Below are positions 1-5,313 of a stretch of 5,313 nucleotides of DNA, one piece after another. The position numbers were made by a program, and so were the translations under genes. This DNA is from Acidimicrobiaceae bacterium (lineage in GTDB: Bacteria; Actinomycetota; Acidimicrobiia; Acidimicrobiales; Palsa-688), in contig PMLI01000360.1 in NCBI GenBank assembly GCA_003158835.1, positions 1 through 5,313 on the forward strand, in the 5' to 3' direction. The first letter of the stretch is position 1. Each line of letters begins with the position of its first letter. The notes under the pieces are model-generated. The model worked only from the letters and a program-made list of their open reading frames with translations, made no database searches and was not told where the DNA came from.

Positions 1-663
1 CACATGCTCGAGTACTACGGCGACGTCATCGCCATGCGGCATTTCCAGCAAGGCGCTCCCGCCGAGGCGGCCAAGTGGGCGTCGGTGCCGGTCATCAACT
101 GTGGGGACGGCTGGGGAGAGCACCCCACCCAGGTGCTCACGGACCTCTACACCATCTGGAAGCACTTCGGCACCCTCGACGGCCTGAGAGTGCTGTGCGT
201 GGGCGATATGCGTATGCGCACCATGCACTCGATCCTTTACGCCATGTCCCAGTTCGACATGGAAGGGCTCGTGGTGTGCCCGCCCGAGATGTCGCTGCTG
301 CCGGAGTTCAAGGCCGAGCTCGATGAGCGCAACGTGATCTACCGGGAGGTCGAGAGCGTGGAGAAGTGCATCGCCGAGGCCGACGTCATCTACATGGAGC
401 CGGTCGTGCAGGCGGACTACACCAAATCGCGCGACGAGGCCCACGACGACAAGGGGCTGACCCCGGCCGCCTACAAGGTCACGCGCCAGCTGCTGCGGGA
501 CAAGGCGAAGAGCACCTCCATCATCTTGCACTCGCTGCCGAGGATGGACGAGCTCCCCCCCGATGTTGACGCCACCCGCCACGCCCGCTACTGGTTCGAG
601 GCCTTCAACGGCGTCGTCATGCGCATGGCCCTGCTATCGCTCGTGCTCGGCGCGGTCGAGTAG
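1..663 (+). CDS. PyrB-like carbamoyltransferase, probably catabolic and non-aspartate (5' partial)
   Basis: This is the C-terminal 220 residues of an aspartate/ornithine carbamoyltransferase-fold enzyme; the frame is open at base 1, so the true start and most of the carbamoyl-phosphate domain (including the STRT loop) lie upstream. Counting His1 at base 1, it keeps the carbamoyl-phosphate residues Arg13 (AMRH) and His41/Gln44 (HPTQ), the second-domain GDMRMRTMHS segment with Arg73, and a PyrB-type C-terminus (FNGVVMRMALLSLVLG). From memory of E. coli PyrB, Arg73 matches Arg167, which holds the substrate alpha-carboxylate. Arg229, which with Gln231 reads the aspartate side chain in the TRVQ motif, is replaced: the segment here is EPVVQ, with Val135 or Pro134 in its place and Gln137 kept. 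The usual HPLPR motif is HSLPR (177-181). These changes argue against an ordinary pyrimidine-biosynthetic PyrB. Carbamate kinase two genes downstream suggests it runs towards carbamoyl phosphate. The fold assignment is firm; the substrate is unknown, perhaps a ureido acid or oxamate-like compound. Confidence 0.88.
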   Translation, partial: HMLEYYGDVIAMRHFQQGAPAEAAKWASVPVINCGDGWGEHPTQVLTDLYTIWKHFGTLDGLRVLCVGDMRMRTMHSILYAMSQFDMEGLVVCPPEMSLLPEFKAELDERNVIYREVESVEKCIAEADVIYMEPVVQADYTKSRDEAHDDKGLTPAAYKVTRQLLRDKAKSTSIILHSLPRMDELPPDVDATRHARYWFEAFNGVVMRMALLSLVLGAVE

Positions 664-671
664 GCGAACCG

Positions 672-1649
672 ATGCAGACCAACCTACGTGGAAGGGACGT
701 CATCGACCTTCAGGAGTGGACCAAGGACGAGCTGGGCACCCTGCTCGACGTGGCCTTCACTCTTAAAAGGGACCGCGCCCTCGGGCTGGCTCATCCGTAC
801 CTTCGTGACAAGGTCCTCGCCATGCTGTTCTTCTTCTCCAGCACCAGGACGCGGACCTCCTTCGAGGCGGGCATGGCCCAGCTCGGGGGCCATGCCCAGT
901 TCATCGAGAGCCGCACCACCCAGATAGCGCACGGCGACACCGCCAAGGAGATCGGGGAGATCCTGGGGCGTTACAACGACGGGATCGCTATTCGCAACGT
1001 CGACTGGGGGGTCGGTAACTCTTACATTCGCGACGTCGCCGAGGCGAGCCGGGTACCCGTGCTCAATATGCAGTGCGACATCTACCACCCCCATCAGGCG
1101 CTGGCGGACCTCATGACCATCATCGAGCGCTTTGGCGACCCGAGGGGAAAGACAGCCACGGTGAGCTGGGCGTGCGCCGCCAGCTACCAGAAGCCGATCA
1201 GTGTCCCCCAGAGCCTTGTCCTATTGCTGCCCCGCTTCGGGATGAACGTCCGTCTGGTCCACCCCCCCGAGTTCGCCCTAATGGACGACATCGTCGAGCA
1301 GGCTCGCCAAAACGCCCGTAAGACGGGTGCCTCCTTCGAGGTCATGGACGACTTCGAACAAGGCATTTCCGGCACCGACGTCGTGTATGCCAAAAGCTGG
1401 GGTGCGCTGCTCAAGACCACCGACGAAGCCGAAGGAGCCAAGGCGATCAGCAAGTACGGCTCCTGGATAACCGACTCGCGTCGCATGGCGATGGCCAAGG
1501 ACGACGCCATCTTCATGCACCCGCTGCCCGCCGATCGCGGCGTCGAGGTGACTGATGAGGTCATCGACGGCCCGCAGTCGGCCGTGTACGACCAAGCCGA
1601 GAACCGCCTTCACGGCCAGAAAGCCGTGATGGCGCTGACCATGAGCTGA
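672..1649 (+). CDS. Knotted-clade carbamoyltransferase (AOTC/YgeW-like)
   Basis: A complete 325-residue carbamoyltransferase, close to the length of N-acetylornithine carbamoyltransferase and shorter than E. coli YgeW (about 396). Domain 1 has the carbamoyl-phosphate loop SSTRTRTSF (56-64), TTQIAHGDT (82-90), Arg108 (AIRN) and HPHQ (139-142, the HPxQ motif). Domain 2 has SWACAASYQKPISVPQ (165-180), matching the proline-containing loop that marks the knotted clade (N-acetyl- and N-succinylornithine carbamoyltransferases and YgeW), then RFGMNVRLVHP, DVVYAKSWGAL and a C-terminal DQAENRLHGQKAVMA very like acetylornithine enzymes. The middle resembles YgeW and the C-terminus AOTC, so neither name is safe. 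The substrate-side motif is HPLPADR (283-289), where relatives usually have HCLP. ATG at 672 lies 8 bases after the previous stop, with a weak AGG at 662-664. Cytoplasmic; relatives are trimers. The context (carbamate kinase 9 bases downstream) favours a catabolic ureido-compound role, though arginine metabolism cannot be excluded. Confidence 0.92.
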   Translation: MQTNLRGRDVIDLQEWTKDELGTLLDVAFTLKRDRALGLAHPYLRDKVLAMLFFFSSTRTRTSFEAGMAQLGGHAQFIESRTTQIAHGDTAKEIGEILGRYNDGIAIRNVDWGVGNSYIRDVAEASRVPVLNMQCDIYHPHQALADLMTIIERFGDPRGKTATVSWACAASYQKPISVPQSLVLLLPRFGMNVRLVHPPEFALMDDIVEQARQNARKTGASFEVMDDFEQGISGTDVVYAKSWGALLKTTDEAEGAKAISKYGSWITDSRRMAMAKDDAIFMHPLPADRGVEVTDEVIDGPQSAVYDQAENRLHGQKAVMALTMS

Positions 1650-1654
1650 AAGGG
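1649..1654 (+). promoter_or_regulatory. Ribosome binding site of carbamate kinase
   Basis: AAAGGG overlaps the last base of the preceding stop codon and ends four bases before ATG 1659. It supports this ATG as the start and suggests coupled translation with the upstream carbamoyltransferase. Confidence 0.6.
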
Positions 1655-1658
1655 CGCT

Positions 1659-2609
1659 ATGACCGGAAAGCTCGCCGTTATTGCCATCGGTGGGAACTCG
1701 CTTATCAAGGACAAGGAGCACATGGACGTGGGCGCGCAGTACGAGGCCGCTCGGGAAACCTGCGCGCACATAGCCTCGATGATCGAGCAAGGCTGGAACG
1801 TAATTGTCGGCCACGGCAACGGCCCGCAGGTGGGCTTCATACTGCGTCGTTCAGAGCTGTCCGCCCACGAGCTCCACGAGGTGCCCCTCGACGTGTGCGG
1901 GGCCGACACTCAGGGCGCCATCGGCTACTCGTTGGCCCAGAACCTCGGGAACGAGCTTGGCCGGCGCGGCATCGACAGGCCGGTGGCGGCGGTGGTGACC
2001 CAGACCGAGGTGGCCGGTGACGATCCGGCGTTCACCAACCCGACCAAGCCGATCGGCTCGTTCATGGACGAAGCCGTCGCCCTGCGCCGAAAAAGCGAAG
2101 ACGGCTGGGACGTCGTAGAGGACGCCAACCGCGGTTGGCGCCGGGTCGTCGCCTCACCCCGCCCCCTTCGGATCGTAGAGCTGGGCCCGATCAAGCAGAT
2201 GATCGAGGCCGGAGTCATCGTGGTCGCCGTCGGTGGAGGGGGGGTCCCGGTCGTGCGCGACGCCAACCACGACCTCCATGGGGTTGAGGCTGTGATCGAC
2301 AAGGACCTGGGCTGCTCCCTTCTGGCCCGTGAGGTCGATGCCGACCTGTTCTTGATCACGACCGCAGTCGAACAGGTGGCGCTTAACTTCGGCACGCCGC
2401 ACGAACGTACGCTCAGCCATCTCAGCCTGGCCGAGGCCAAGAGCTACCTGGCCGAAGGCACTCACTTCGCCCAGGGCAGCATGGCGCCGAAGATCCAGGC
2501 CGTGATCGATTACCTGGAAGGCGGCGGTCGCGAGGCTTTGATCACCGATCCCGGTAATCTCGAGCGGGCGCTGGTCGGGGGAACAGGGACGCGCTTCACC
2601 CCGACATGA
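1659..2609 (+). CDS. arcC: Carbamate kinase
   Basis: A complete 316-residue cytoplasmic amino-acid-kinase-fold enzyme that interconverts carbamoyl phosphate + ADP and carbamate + ATP; carbamate then breaks down to CO2 and ammonia. Family motifs occur in order: AIGGNSL (9-15) at the first glycine loop, GHGNGPQVG (51-59), DVCGADTQGAIGY (78-90), KPIGSF (130-135) in the protruding subdomain, RRVVASPRP (161-169, often VPSP in relatives), VGGGGVPVV (191-199), VEAVIDKD (209-216), LITTAVEQV (232-240) and GSMAPKI (273-279). The length is normal and no key motif is missing. ATG at 1659 directly precedes the first beta strand (KLAVIAIGG) and has an AAAGGG ribosome site at 1649-1654. It is the last gene of the + operon. 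The symbol follows family convention; arcC is usually tied to the arginine deiminase pathway, but no arginine deiminase is seen and the neighbours fit a YqeA/AllK-type role in purine or ureide breakdown better. Confidence 0.96.
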   Translation: MTGKLAVIAIGGNSLIKDKEHMDVGAQYEAARETCAHIASMIEQGWNVIVGHGNGPQVGFILRRSELSAHELHEVPLDVCGADTQGAIGYSLAQNLGNELGRRGIDRPVAAVVTQTEVAGDDPAFTNPTKPIGSFMDEAVALRRKSEDGWDVVEDANRGWRRVVASPRPLRIVELGPIKQMIEAGVIVVAVGGGGVPVVRDANHDLHGVEAVIDKDLGCSLLAREVDADLFLITTAVEQVALNFGTPHERTLSHLSLAEAKSYLAEGTHFAQGSMAPKIQAVIDYLEGGGREALITDPGNLERALVGGTGTRFTPT

Positions 2610-2622
2610 AAGCCAAGTTTGT

Positions 2623-2638
2623 CCTGAGAGGTCTCAGG
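2623..2638. terminator. Perfect inverted repeat at the convergent junction, possible weak bidirectional terminator
   Basis: CCTGAGA (2623-2629) and TCTCAGG (2632-2638) are exact reverse complements around a GG centre; as RNA this gives a stem of about six pairs with an AGGT loop. It starts 13 bases after the carbamate kinase stop and contains the TGA stop of the opposing [2Fe-2S] gene (2634-2636). No U-run follows on either strand, so it is not a textbook intrinsic terminator. Its place between two converging operons suggests a transcript-end or collision role; a chance palindrome or a binding site are alternatives. Confidence 0.4.
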
Positions 2639-3092
2639 GGCGCGCCGCCAGGTGCACCGCGTCGATGATCTTTTGGTAGCCGGTGCAGCGGCAGAGATTG
2701 CCGGCCAGTGCCTCGCGGATCTCGTCGTCGTCGGGGTCGGCGATGCGCCGGAGCAGGTCGTGGGAGGCCATGATCAGGCCCGGTGTACAGAACCCGCACT
2801 GGACGGCGCCGGCGTCGATGAACGCCTGCTGTACCCGGACGAGTTCGTCACCCTCGGCCAGGCCCTCCACGGTCGTTACGGCGCGCCCCTCGGCCTGACC
2901 CGCCAGCACCAGGCACGAGCACACGAGAACACCGTCGAGATAGACCGAGCACGAGCCGCACTCCCCCTGCTCGCATGCGTTCTTCGTCCCCATCAGGCCC
3001 AGGTGCTCCCGGAGCAGGTGCAGCAGGCTCTCACTGGGGACCACGCCCTCGGCTACTCGCCGCTCCCCGTTGACCGTGCATGACACTCTCAC
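2634..3092 (-). CDS. [2Fe-2S] subunit of a xanthine dehydrogenase/CoxS-type molybdenum hydroxylase
   Basis: A complete 152-residue small subunit that passes electrons from the Mo-cofactor subunit to the FAD subunit. The N-terminal plant-ferredoxin-like domain carries Cys40, Cys45, Cys48 and Cys60 (C-x4-C-x2-C-x11-C, around NACEQGECGSC and VCSC). The C-terminal helical domain carries Cys99, Cys102, Cys134 and Cys136 (QCGFCTPG and CRCTGY), the second cluster that faces the molybdopterin. All eight ligands are present and the length is typical. The GTG start at 3092 overlaps the FAD-subunit stop as GTGA, with a good GGGGAG ribosome site at 3105-3100. The frame stays open upstream to 3272, but that part lies inside the FAD gene and matches nothing in the family. 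It is the last gene of the - operon; the order FAD then FeS is known in this family, yet no Mo subunit follows. Substrate cannot be told from this subunit; xanthine/hypoxanthine is the contextual guess, and CoxS-like or other N-heterocycle hydroxylases are alternatives. Confidence 0.95.
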   Translation of the reverse strand: MRVSCTVNGERRVAEGVVPSESLLHLLREHLGLMGTKNACEQGECGSCSVYLDGVLVCSCLVLAGQAEGRAVTTVEGLAEGDELVRVQQAFIDAGAVQCGFCTPGLIMASHDLLRRIADPDDDEIREALAGNLCRCTGYQKIIDAVHLAARP

Positions 3093-3961
3093 GTCTTGGC
3101 TCCCCGGTATTCGTCCCAGCACCACGACAGCGCCCTCCGGCCCAGGACCTCCAGGGCGCGCCGGCGGTAGGCGGCGCTGGCCCGCACGTCGTCGATGGGC
3201 CGGGCGGCCTCCGCCACCAGCTGGCCGAAACGGGCGAGGACGCTGTCGGCCAGGGGGGCCCTCGACTCCCACGCCCCCGTTTCGGCCAGGTGGCCTTCCA
3301 GGAACTGCTCAGCGGCGTGCGCCGGCAAGGGGACCGGTCCGGCGGACCCCAGGCCGGTGCCGACTCGGCGCTCTGGTGGGTGCAACGCCAGCGCGAACGA
3401 GCAGACGGCGATGACCATCGCATTGCGCGTCCCTACCTTGGTAAACACCTGCGGGCCGGTGGCGACCGGCACCCACACGGCGGCGATGAGCTCGTCCCGG
3501 CCGAGCACGCTGCGCTTTGGACCGACGAAAAACTCGCTGATCGGTATGGTCCGGCGCCGGTGCAACGAGGCCACCTCGACTTCAGCCCGGGCGGCCATCA
3601 GGGGCGGGTGGCAGTCACCCGCGGGAGACGCCGACCCGAGATTGCCGCCGATGGTGCCGCGGTTGCGGATCGGTGGTGAGCCCACGGCGCGCGCCGCCAG
3701 AGCCAGCCCGGGCAGGTCATCAACCAGGTGGGCGATGATCTCGCTGTAGGTGACGCCGGAGCCGACCCGGACCTGGCCGCTCTCGCGACCCCAGACGCGC
3801 AGCTCGGCGATCCGGCTCAGGTCCATCAGAGCACTCGGGTGAAGACGGCCGAAGTTCAGCTCGACGAGCACGTCAGTACCGCCCGCCACGGGTACGGCTT
3901 CGGGGTGCGCCGCCCGGGCCTCGAGCGCCTCGGGCCAGCTGGTGGGCTGGATGAAGGTCAC
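3089..3961 (-). CDS. FAD-binding subunit of a xanthine dehydrogenase/CoxM-type molybdenum hydroxylase
   Basis: A complete 290-residue middle subunit of the kind called XdhB, CoxM or CutM. It takes electrons from the [2Fe-2S] subunit and hands them to NAD+ or another acceptor. The FAD-binding (PCMH-type) domain shows VPVAGGTDVLVEL (23-35) and RNRGTIGGNLGSASPAGD (99-116), the two pyrophosphate/ribityl-binding loops. These are followed by FFVGPKRSVLGRDELI (144-159) and KVGTRNAMVIAVCSFAL (175-191). The C-terminal CO-dehydrogenase-flavoprotein domain ends near AARPIDDVRASAAYRRRAL (252-270). No cysteine-rich insert of the 4-hydroxybenzoyl-CoA reductase type is present. The start is GTG at 3961, overlapping the ABC ATPase stop by GTGA, with a modest AGGTG four bases ahead (3970-3966). 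The stop overlaps the next gene the same way. The tight coupling to a nucleoside/sugar-type ABC ATPase suggests that the imported compound is the substrate of the hydroxylase. Confidence 0.95.
   Translation of the reverse strand: MTFIQPTSWPEALEARAAHPEAVPVAGGTDVLVELNFGRLHPSALMDLSRIAELRVWGRESGQVRVGSGVTYSEIIAHLVDDLPGLALAARAVGSPPIRNRGTIGGNLGSASPAGDCHPPLMAARAEVEVASLHRRRTIPISEFFVGPKRSVLGRDELIAAVWVPVATGPQVFTKVGTRNAMVIAVCSFALALHPPERRVGTGLGSAGPVPLPAHAAEQFLEGHLAETGAWESRAPLADSVLARFGQLVAEAARPIDDVRASAAYRRRALEVLGRRALSWCWDEYRGAKT
3100..3105 (-). promoter_or_regulatory. Ribosome binding site that fixes the GTG start of the [2Fe-2S] gene
   Basis: On the minus strand GGGGAG lies seven bases before the GTG at 3092-3090. 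This spacing, together with the GTGA overlap with the upstream stop, selects that GTG over the in-frame GTG two codons later and over longer upstream starts. Confidence 0.65.
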
Positions 3962-5313
3962 GGAGCACCTGCCGCCAAGGGTTCCGCGCCCTGGCCCGGC
4001 TCTGTGACCCCGTCGGTCGAGCCGCCGGCAGCGGCCACCGCTGCTTGGCGCGCCGAAATGCCTGCCATCATGAGCCCGATCGCCTCGCGGGTCGTGGTGC
4101 GTGGGTCGACTTCGCCGATTATGGACCCTTCGTACATGACCAGGGCCCGGTGGGAGATGGCGATGACCTCGTCGAGGTCCTCCGAGATGATGACAACGGC
4201 AATGCCCTTGGCTGCCTCTTCCCGGAGCCGCTCGTGGATATAGCGGGCCGCGGCGACATCAATGCCCCGGGTGGGCTGGGCGATGAGAAGGACCTTCGGC
4301 TCGCCTGAAAGCTCGCGGGCCAGGATGAGCTTCTGTATGTTGCCGCCCGACAGGTTGCGGGTGGGCGTGTCGATACCAGGAGTACGCACGTCGAACAAGG
4401 CTACGAGCTCCTTGGCGCGGGCGCGCACCGAGCCGCGGCGCAGGAACCCGAAGTGGACGAACGCCGGCTTATCCGAGTCGACCAGCATGAGGTTTTCCGC
4501 CACGCTGAAGTCCCCTATGACGCCGTCGCGCATCCTCTCCTCGGGCACGTAGCCCAGGCCGGCAGCTCGCGCCGCCGACGCCTTCTTCCCGGCCAGCTCG
4601 GCCCCATCGACCTGGATGGATCCTCGTACCGGGGGGCGCAGGCCGGCGATCGCCTCCCCCAGCTCCCGCTGGCCGTTGCCCGACACGCCGGCGACGCCAA
4701 CGATCTCCCCGGCGCAGATGTCCAGCGACAGCCCGCGCACCGCGTCGGTACCACGGTCCCCCCGCACGACAAGATCGCGGACCTTGAGCCTGACCTCGCC
4801 CGACCCGGCACCGGTGGAAAGCCCCTCGGCGCCGATCTGGCGGCCGACCATCATCTCGGCCAGCTGCTCTCCGGTTACTTCGCCGGTGGGCACGGTGGCG
4901 ATCTTTTTCCCCGCCCGGAGCACGGTAATGCGGTCGGAGAGAGCCAGCACCTCGCGGATCTTGTGCGAGATGAAGATCAAGCCGCAACCCTCGGCCGCCA
5001 TTTTCCTCAGCACCCCGAAAAGGTCGTCCACCTCTCGCGGGGTGAGGACAGCAGTGGGTTCGTCGAGCACCAAGAGCCTCGACTGGCGGTAGAGCGCCTT
5101 GATGATCTCGACCCGCTGACGCTCGCCCACCGATAACTGCCATACGAGGGCCGAGGGGTTTACCCCCAGCCCGTAAAGTGCCGACAGCTCTTCGATGCGA
5201 GCCGAGACGCGGCGGATGTCCTTGAGCGGCCCCCTGGTGGACTTGAGCCCGAGCGAGACGTTCTCGGCCACGGTGAGCGTCGGGACCAGCATGAAGTGCT
5301 GGTGGATCATCCC
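3958..5313 (-). CDS. Two-domain ABC ATPase of a nucleoside/simple-sugar importer (5' partial)
   Basis: This is the visible 451 residues of a fused double ATP-binding subunit that powers a BmpA/NupOPQ- or RbsA-type importer at the inner face of the membrane. The frame is open at the window edge, so the N-terminus with the first Walker A is missing. Counting the Met at 5310 as 1, domain 1 has the Q-loop (HQHFMLVPTLTVAEN, 3-17), signature LSVGERQR (59-66), Walker B LLVLDEPT (79-86) and the H-loop His116 (ISHK). Domain 2 (about 174-417) has a degenerate Walker A, GVSGNGQREL (Lys replaced by Gln214), signature LSGGNIQK (320-327), a degenerate Walker B (LLIAQPTRGID, 341-351) and Glu377 in place of the H-loop His (ISEDLDE). 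QHFMLVPTLTV and AQPTRGID are typical of nucleoside/BmpA-type ATPases. The last 33 residues are Ala/Gly-rich and probably disordered. Binding protein and permeases should lie upstream, outside the window. Class is certain; the substrate (nucleoside, nucleobase or sugar) is inferred. Confidence 0.94.
   Translation of the reverse strand, partial: GMIHQHFMLVPTLTVAENVSLGLKSTRGPLKDIRRVSARIEELSALYGLGVNPSALVWQLSVGERQRVEIIKALYRQSRLLVLDEPTAVLTPREVDDLFGVLRKMAAEGCGLIFISHKIREVLALSDRITVLRAGKKIATVPTGEVTGEQLAEMMVGRQIGAEGLSTGAGSGEVRLKVRDLVVRGDRGTDAVRGLSLDICAGEIVGVAGVSGNGQRELGEAIAGLRPPVRGSIQVDGAELAGKKASAARAAGLGYVPEERMRDGVIGDFSVAENLMLVDSDKPAFVHFGFLRRGSVRARAKELVALFDVRTPGIDTPTRNLSGGNIQKLILARELSGEPKVLLIAQPTRGIDVAAARYIHERLREEAAKGIAVVIISEDLDEVIAISHRALVMYEGSIIGEVDPRTTTREAIGLMMAGISARQAAVAAAGGSTDGVTEPGQGAEPLAAGAP

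Noticed and set aside
4..6. ATG near base 4 as the true start of the first gene
   Set aside because: The frame is open to base 1, and a carbamoyltransferase needs a further N-terminal third with the STRT loop, so the gene continues upstream of the window.
1..663. Housekeeping pyrB of pyrimidine synthesis
   Set aside because: No pyr neighbours are visible, the Arg229 position and HPLPR motif are altered, and carbamate kinase is in the same operon.
672..2609. Arginine deiminase pathway genes arcB-arcC
   Set aside because: No arginine deiminase or arginine/ornithine antiporter is seen, and the transferase belongs to the knotted clade rather than true ornithine carbamoyltransferase. It remains a weaker alternative.
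2639..2646. GGCGCGCC palindrome beside the junction
   Set aside because: An eight-base GC-only palindrome is expected by chance in such GC-rich DNA and lies within the FeS coding sequence.
3093..3272. N-terminal extension of the [2Fe-2S] subunit to a 212-residue protein
   Set aside because: The extra part lies wholly inside the FAD-subunit gene, is Arg/Pro/Gly-rich like other GC-rich shadow frames, and a strong ribosome site and GTGA overlap mark the later GTG.
4453..5136. Long + strand open frame (227 codons), the - frame at 4469-5143 and other long antisense frames such as 1278-1814
   Set aside because: They are out-of-frame shadows over well-supported genes in GC-rich DNA, with low-complexity Arg/Ala/Pro/Gly composition and no family motifs.
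5308..5310. ATG at 5310 (minus strand) as the true start of the ABC ATPase
   Set aside because: It sits in the Q-loop region; Walker A of domain 1 must precede it, and the frame is open to the window edge.
1..5313. CRISPR, tRNA/rRNA, insertion sequence, attachment site or riboswitch
   Set aside because: Coding sequence covers nearly everything; no spaced direct repeats, transposase motifs, clover-leaf-like or long structured untranslated regions were seen.

Overview
The window is a strongly GC-rich bacterial segment, densely packed, with G or C favoured at third codon positions and GTG starts at two genes. This fits a high-GC lineage such as Actinomycetota or Chloroflexota, but nothing visible fixes the taxon. 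There are no RNA genes, mobile elements, CRISPR arrays or gene-free stretches above about 50 bases. Six protein genes lie in two convergent operons, and both operons run off the window at their 5' ends.

The left operon (+ strand, 1-2609) holds three genes separated by only 8-9 bases. The first is the C-terminal two-thirds of an aspartate-carbamoyltransferase-like (PyrB-fold) protein. The second is a complete carbamoyltransferase of the 'knotted' clade (N-acetylornithine carbamoyltransferase / YgeW type). The third is a complete carbamate kinase. A carbamoyltransferase beside a carbamate kinase normally points to catabolism: a carbamoylated compound is phosphorolysed to carbamoyl phosphate, and the kinase uses this to make ATP, releasing CO2 and ammonia.

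The right operon (- strand, 5313-2634) holds a two-domain ABC ATPase of the simple-sugar/nucleoside (BmpA/NupO/RbsA-like) type. It is followed by the FAD subunit and the [2Fe-2S] subunit of a xanthine-dehydrogenase/CO-dehydrogenase-type molybdenum hydroxylase. Each junction is a four-base GTGA start/stop overlap, so transporter and oxidoreductase appear translationally coupled. The molybdopterin-binding catalytic subunit is not in the window. A perfect inverted repeat sits at the convergent junction, on the stop codon of the [2Fe-2S] gene.

The combined content resembles, in theme, the E. coli ygeW-yqeA-xdh region and other purine/ureide degradation clusters. The inferred scheme is uptake of a nucleobase, nucleoside or related N-heterocycle, hydroxylation by the Mo enzyme, ring opening to a carbamoyl (ureido) compound by enzymes outside the window, and energy recovery through carbamoyl phosphate and carbamate kinase. 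The most interesting point is the pair of adjacent carbamoyltransferases from two different clades. The PyrB-like member lacks the arginine that reads the aspartate side chain, so it probably acts on something other than aspartate.
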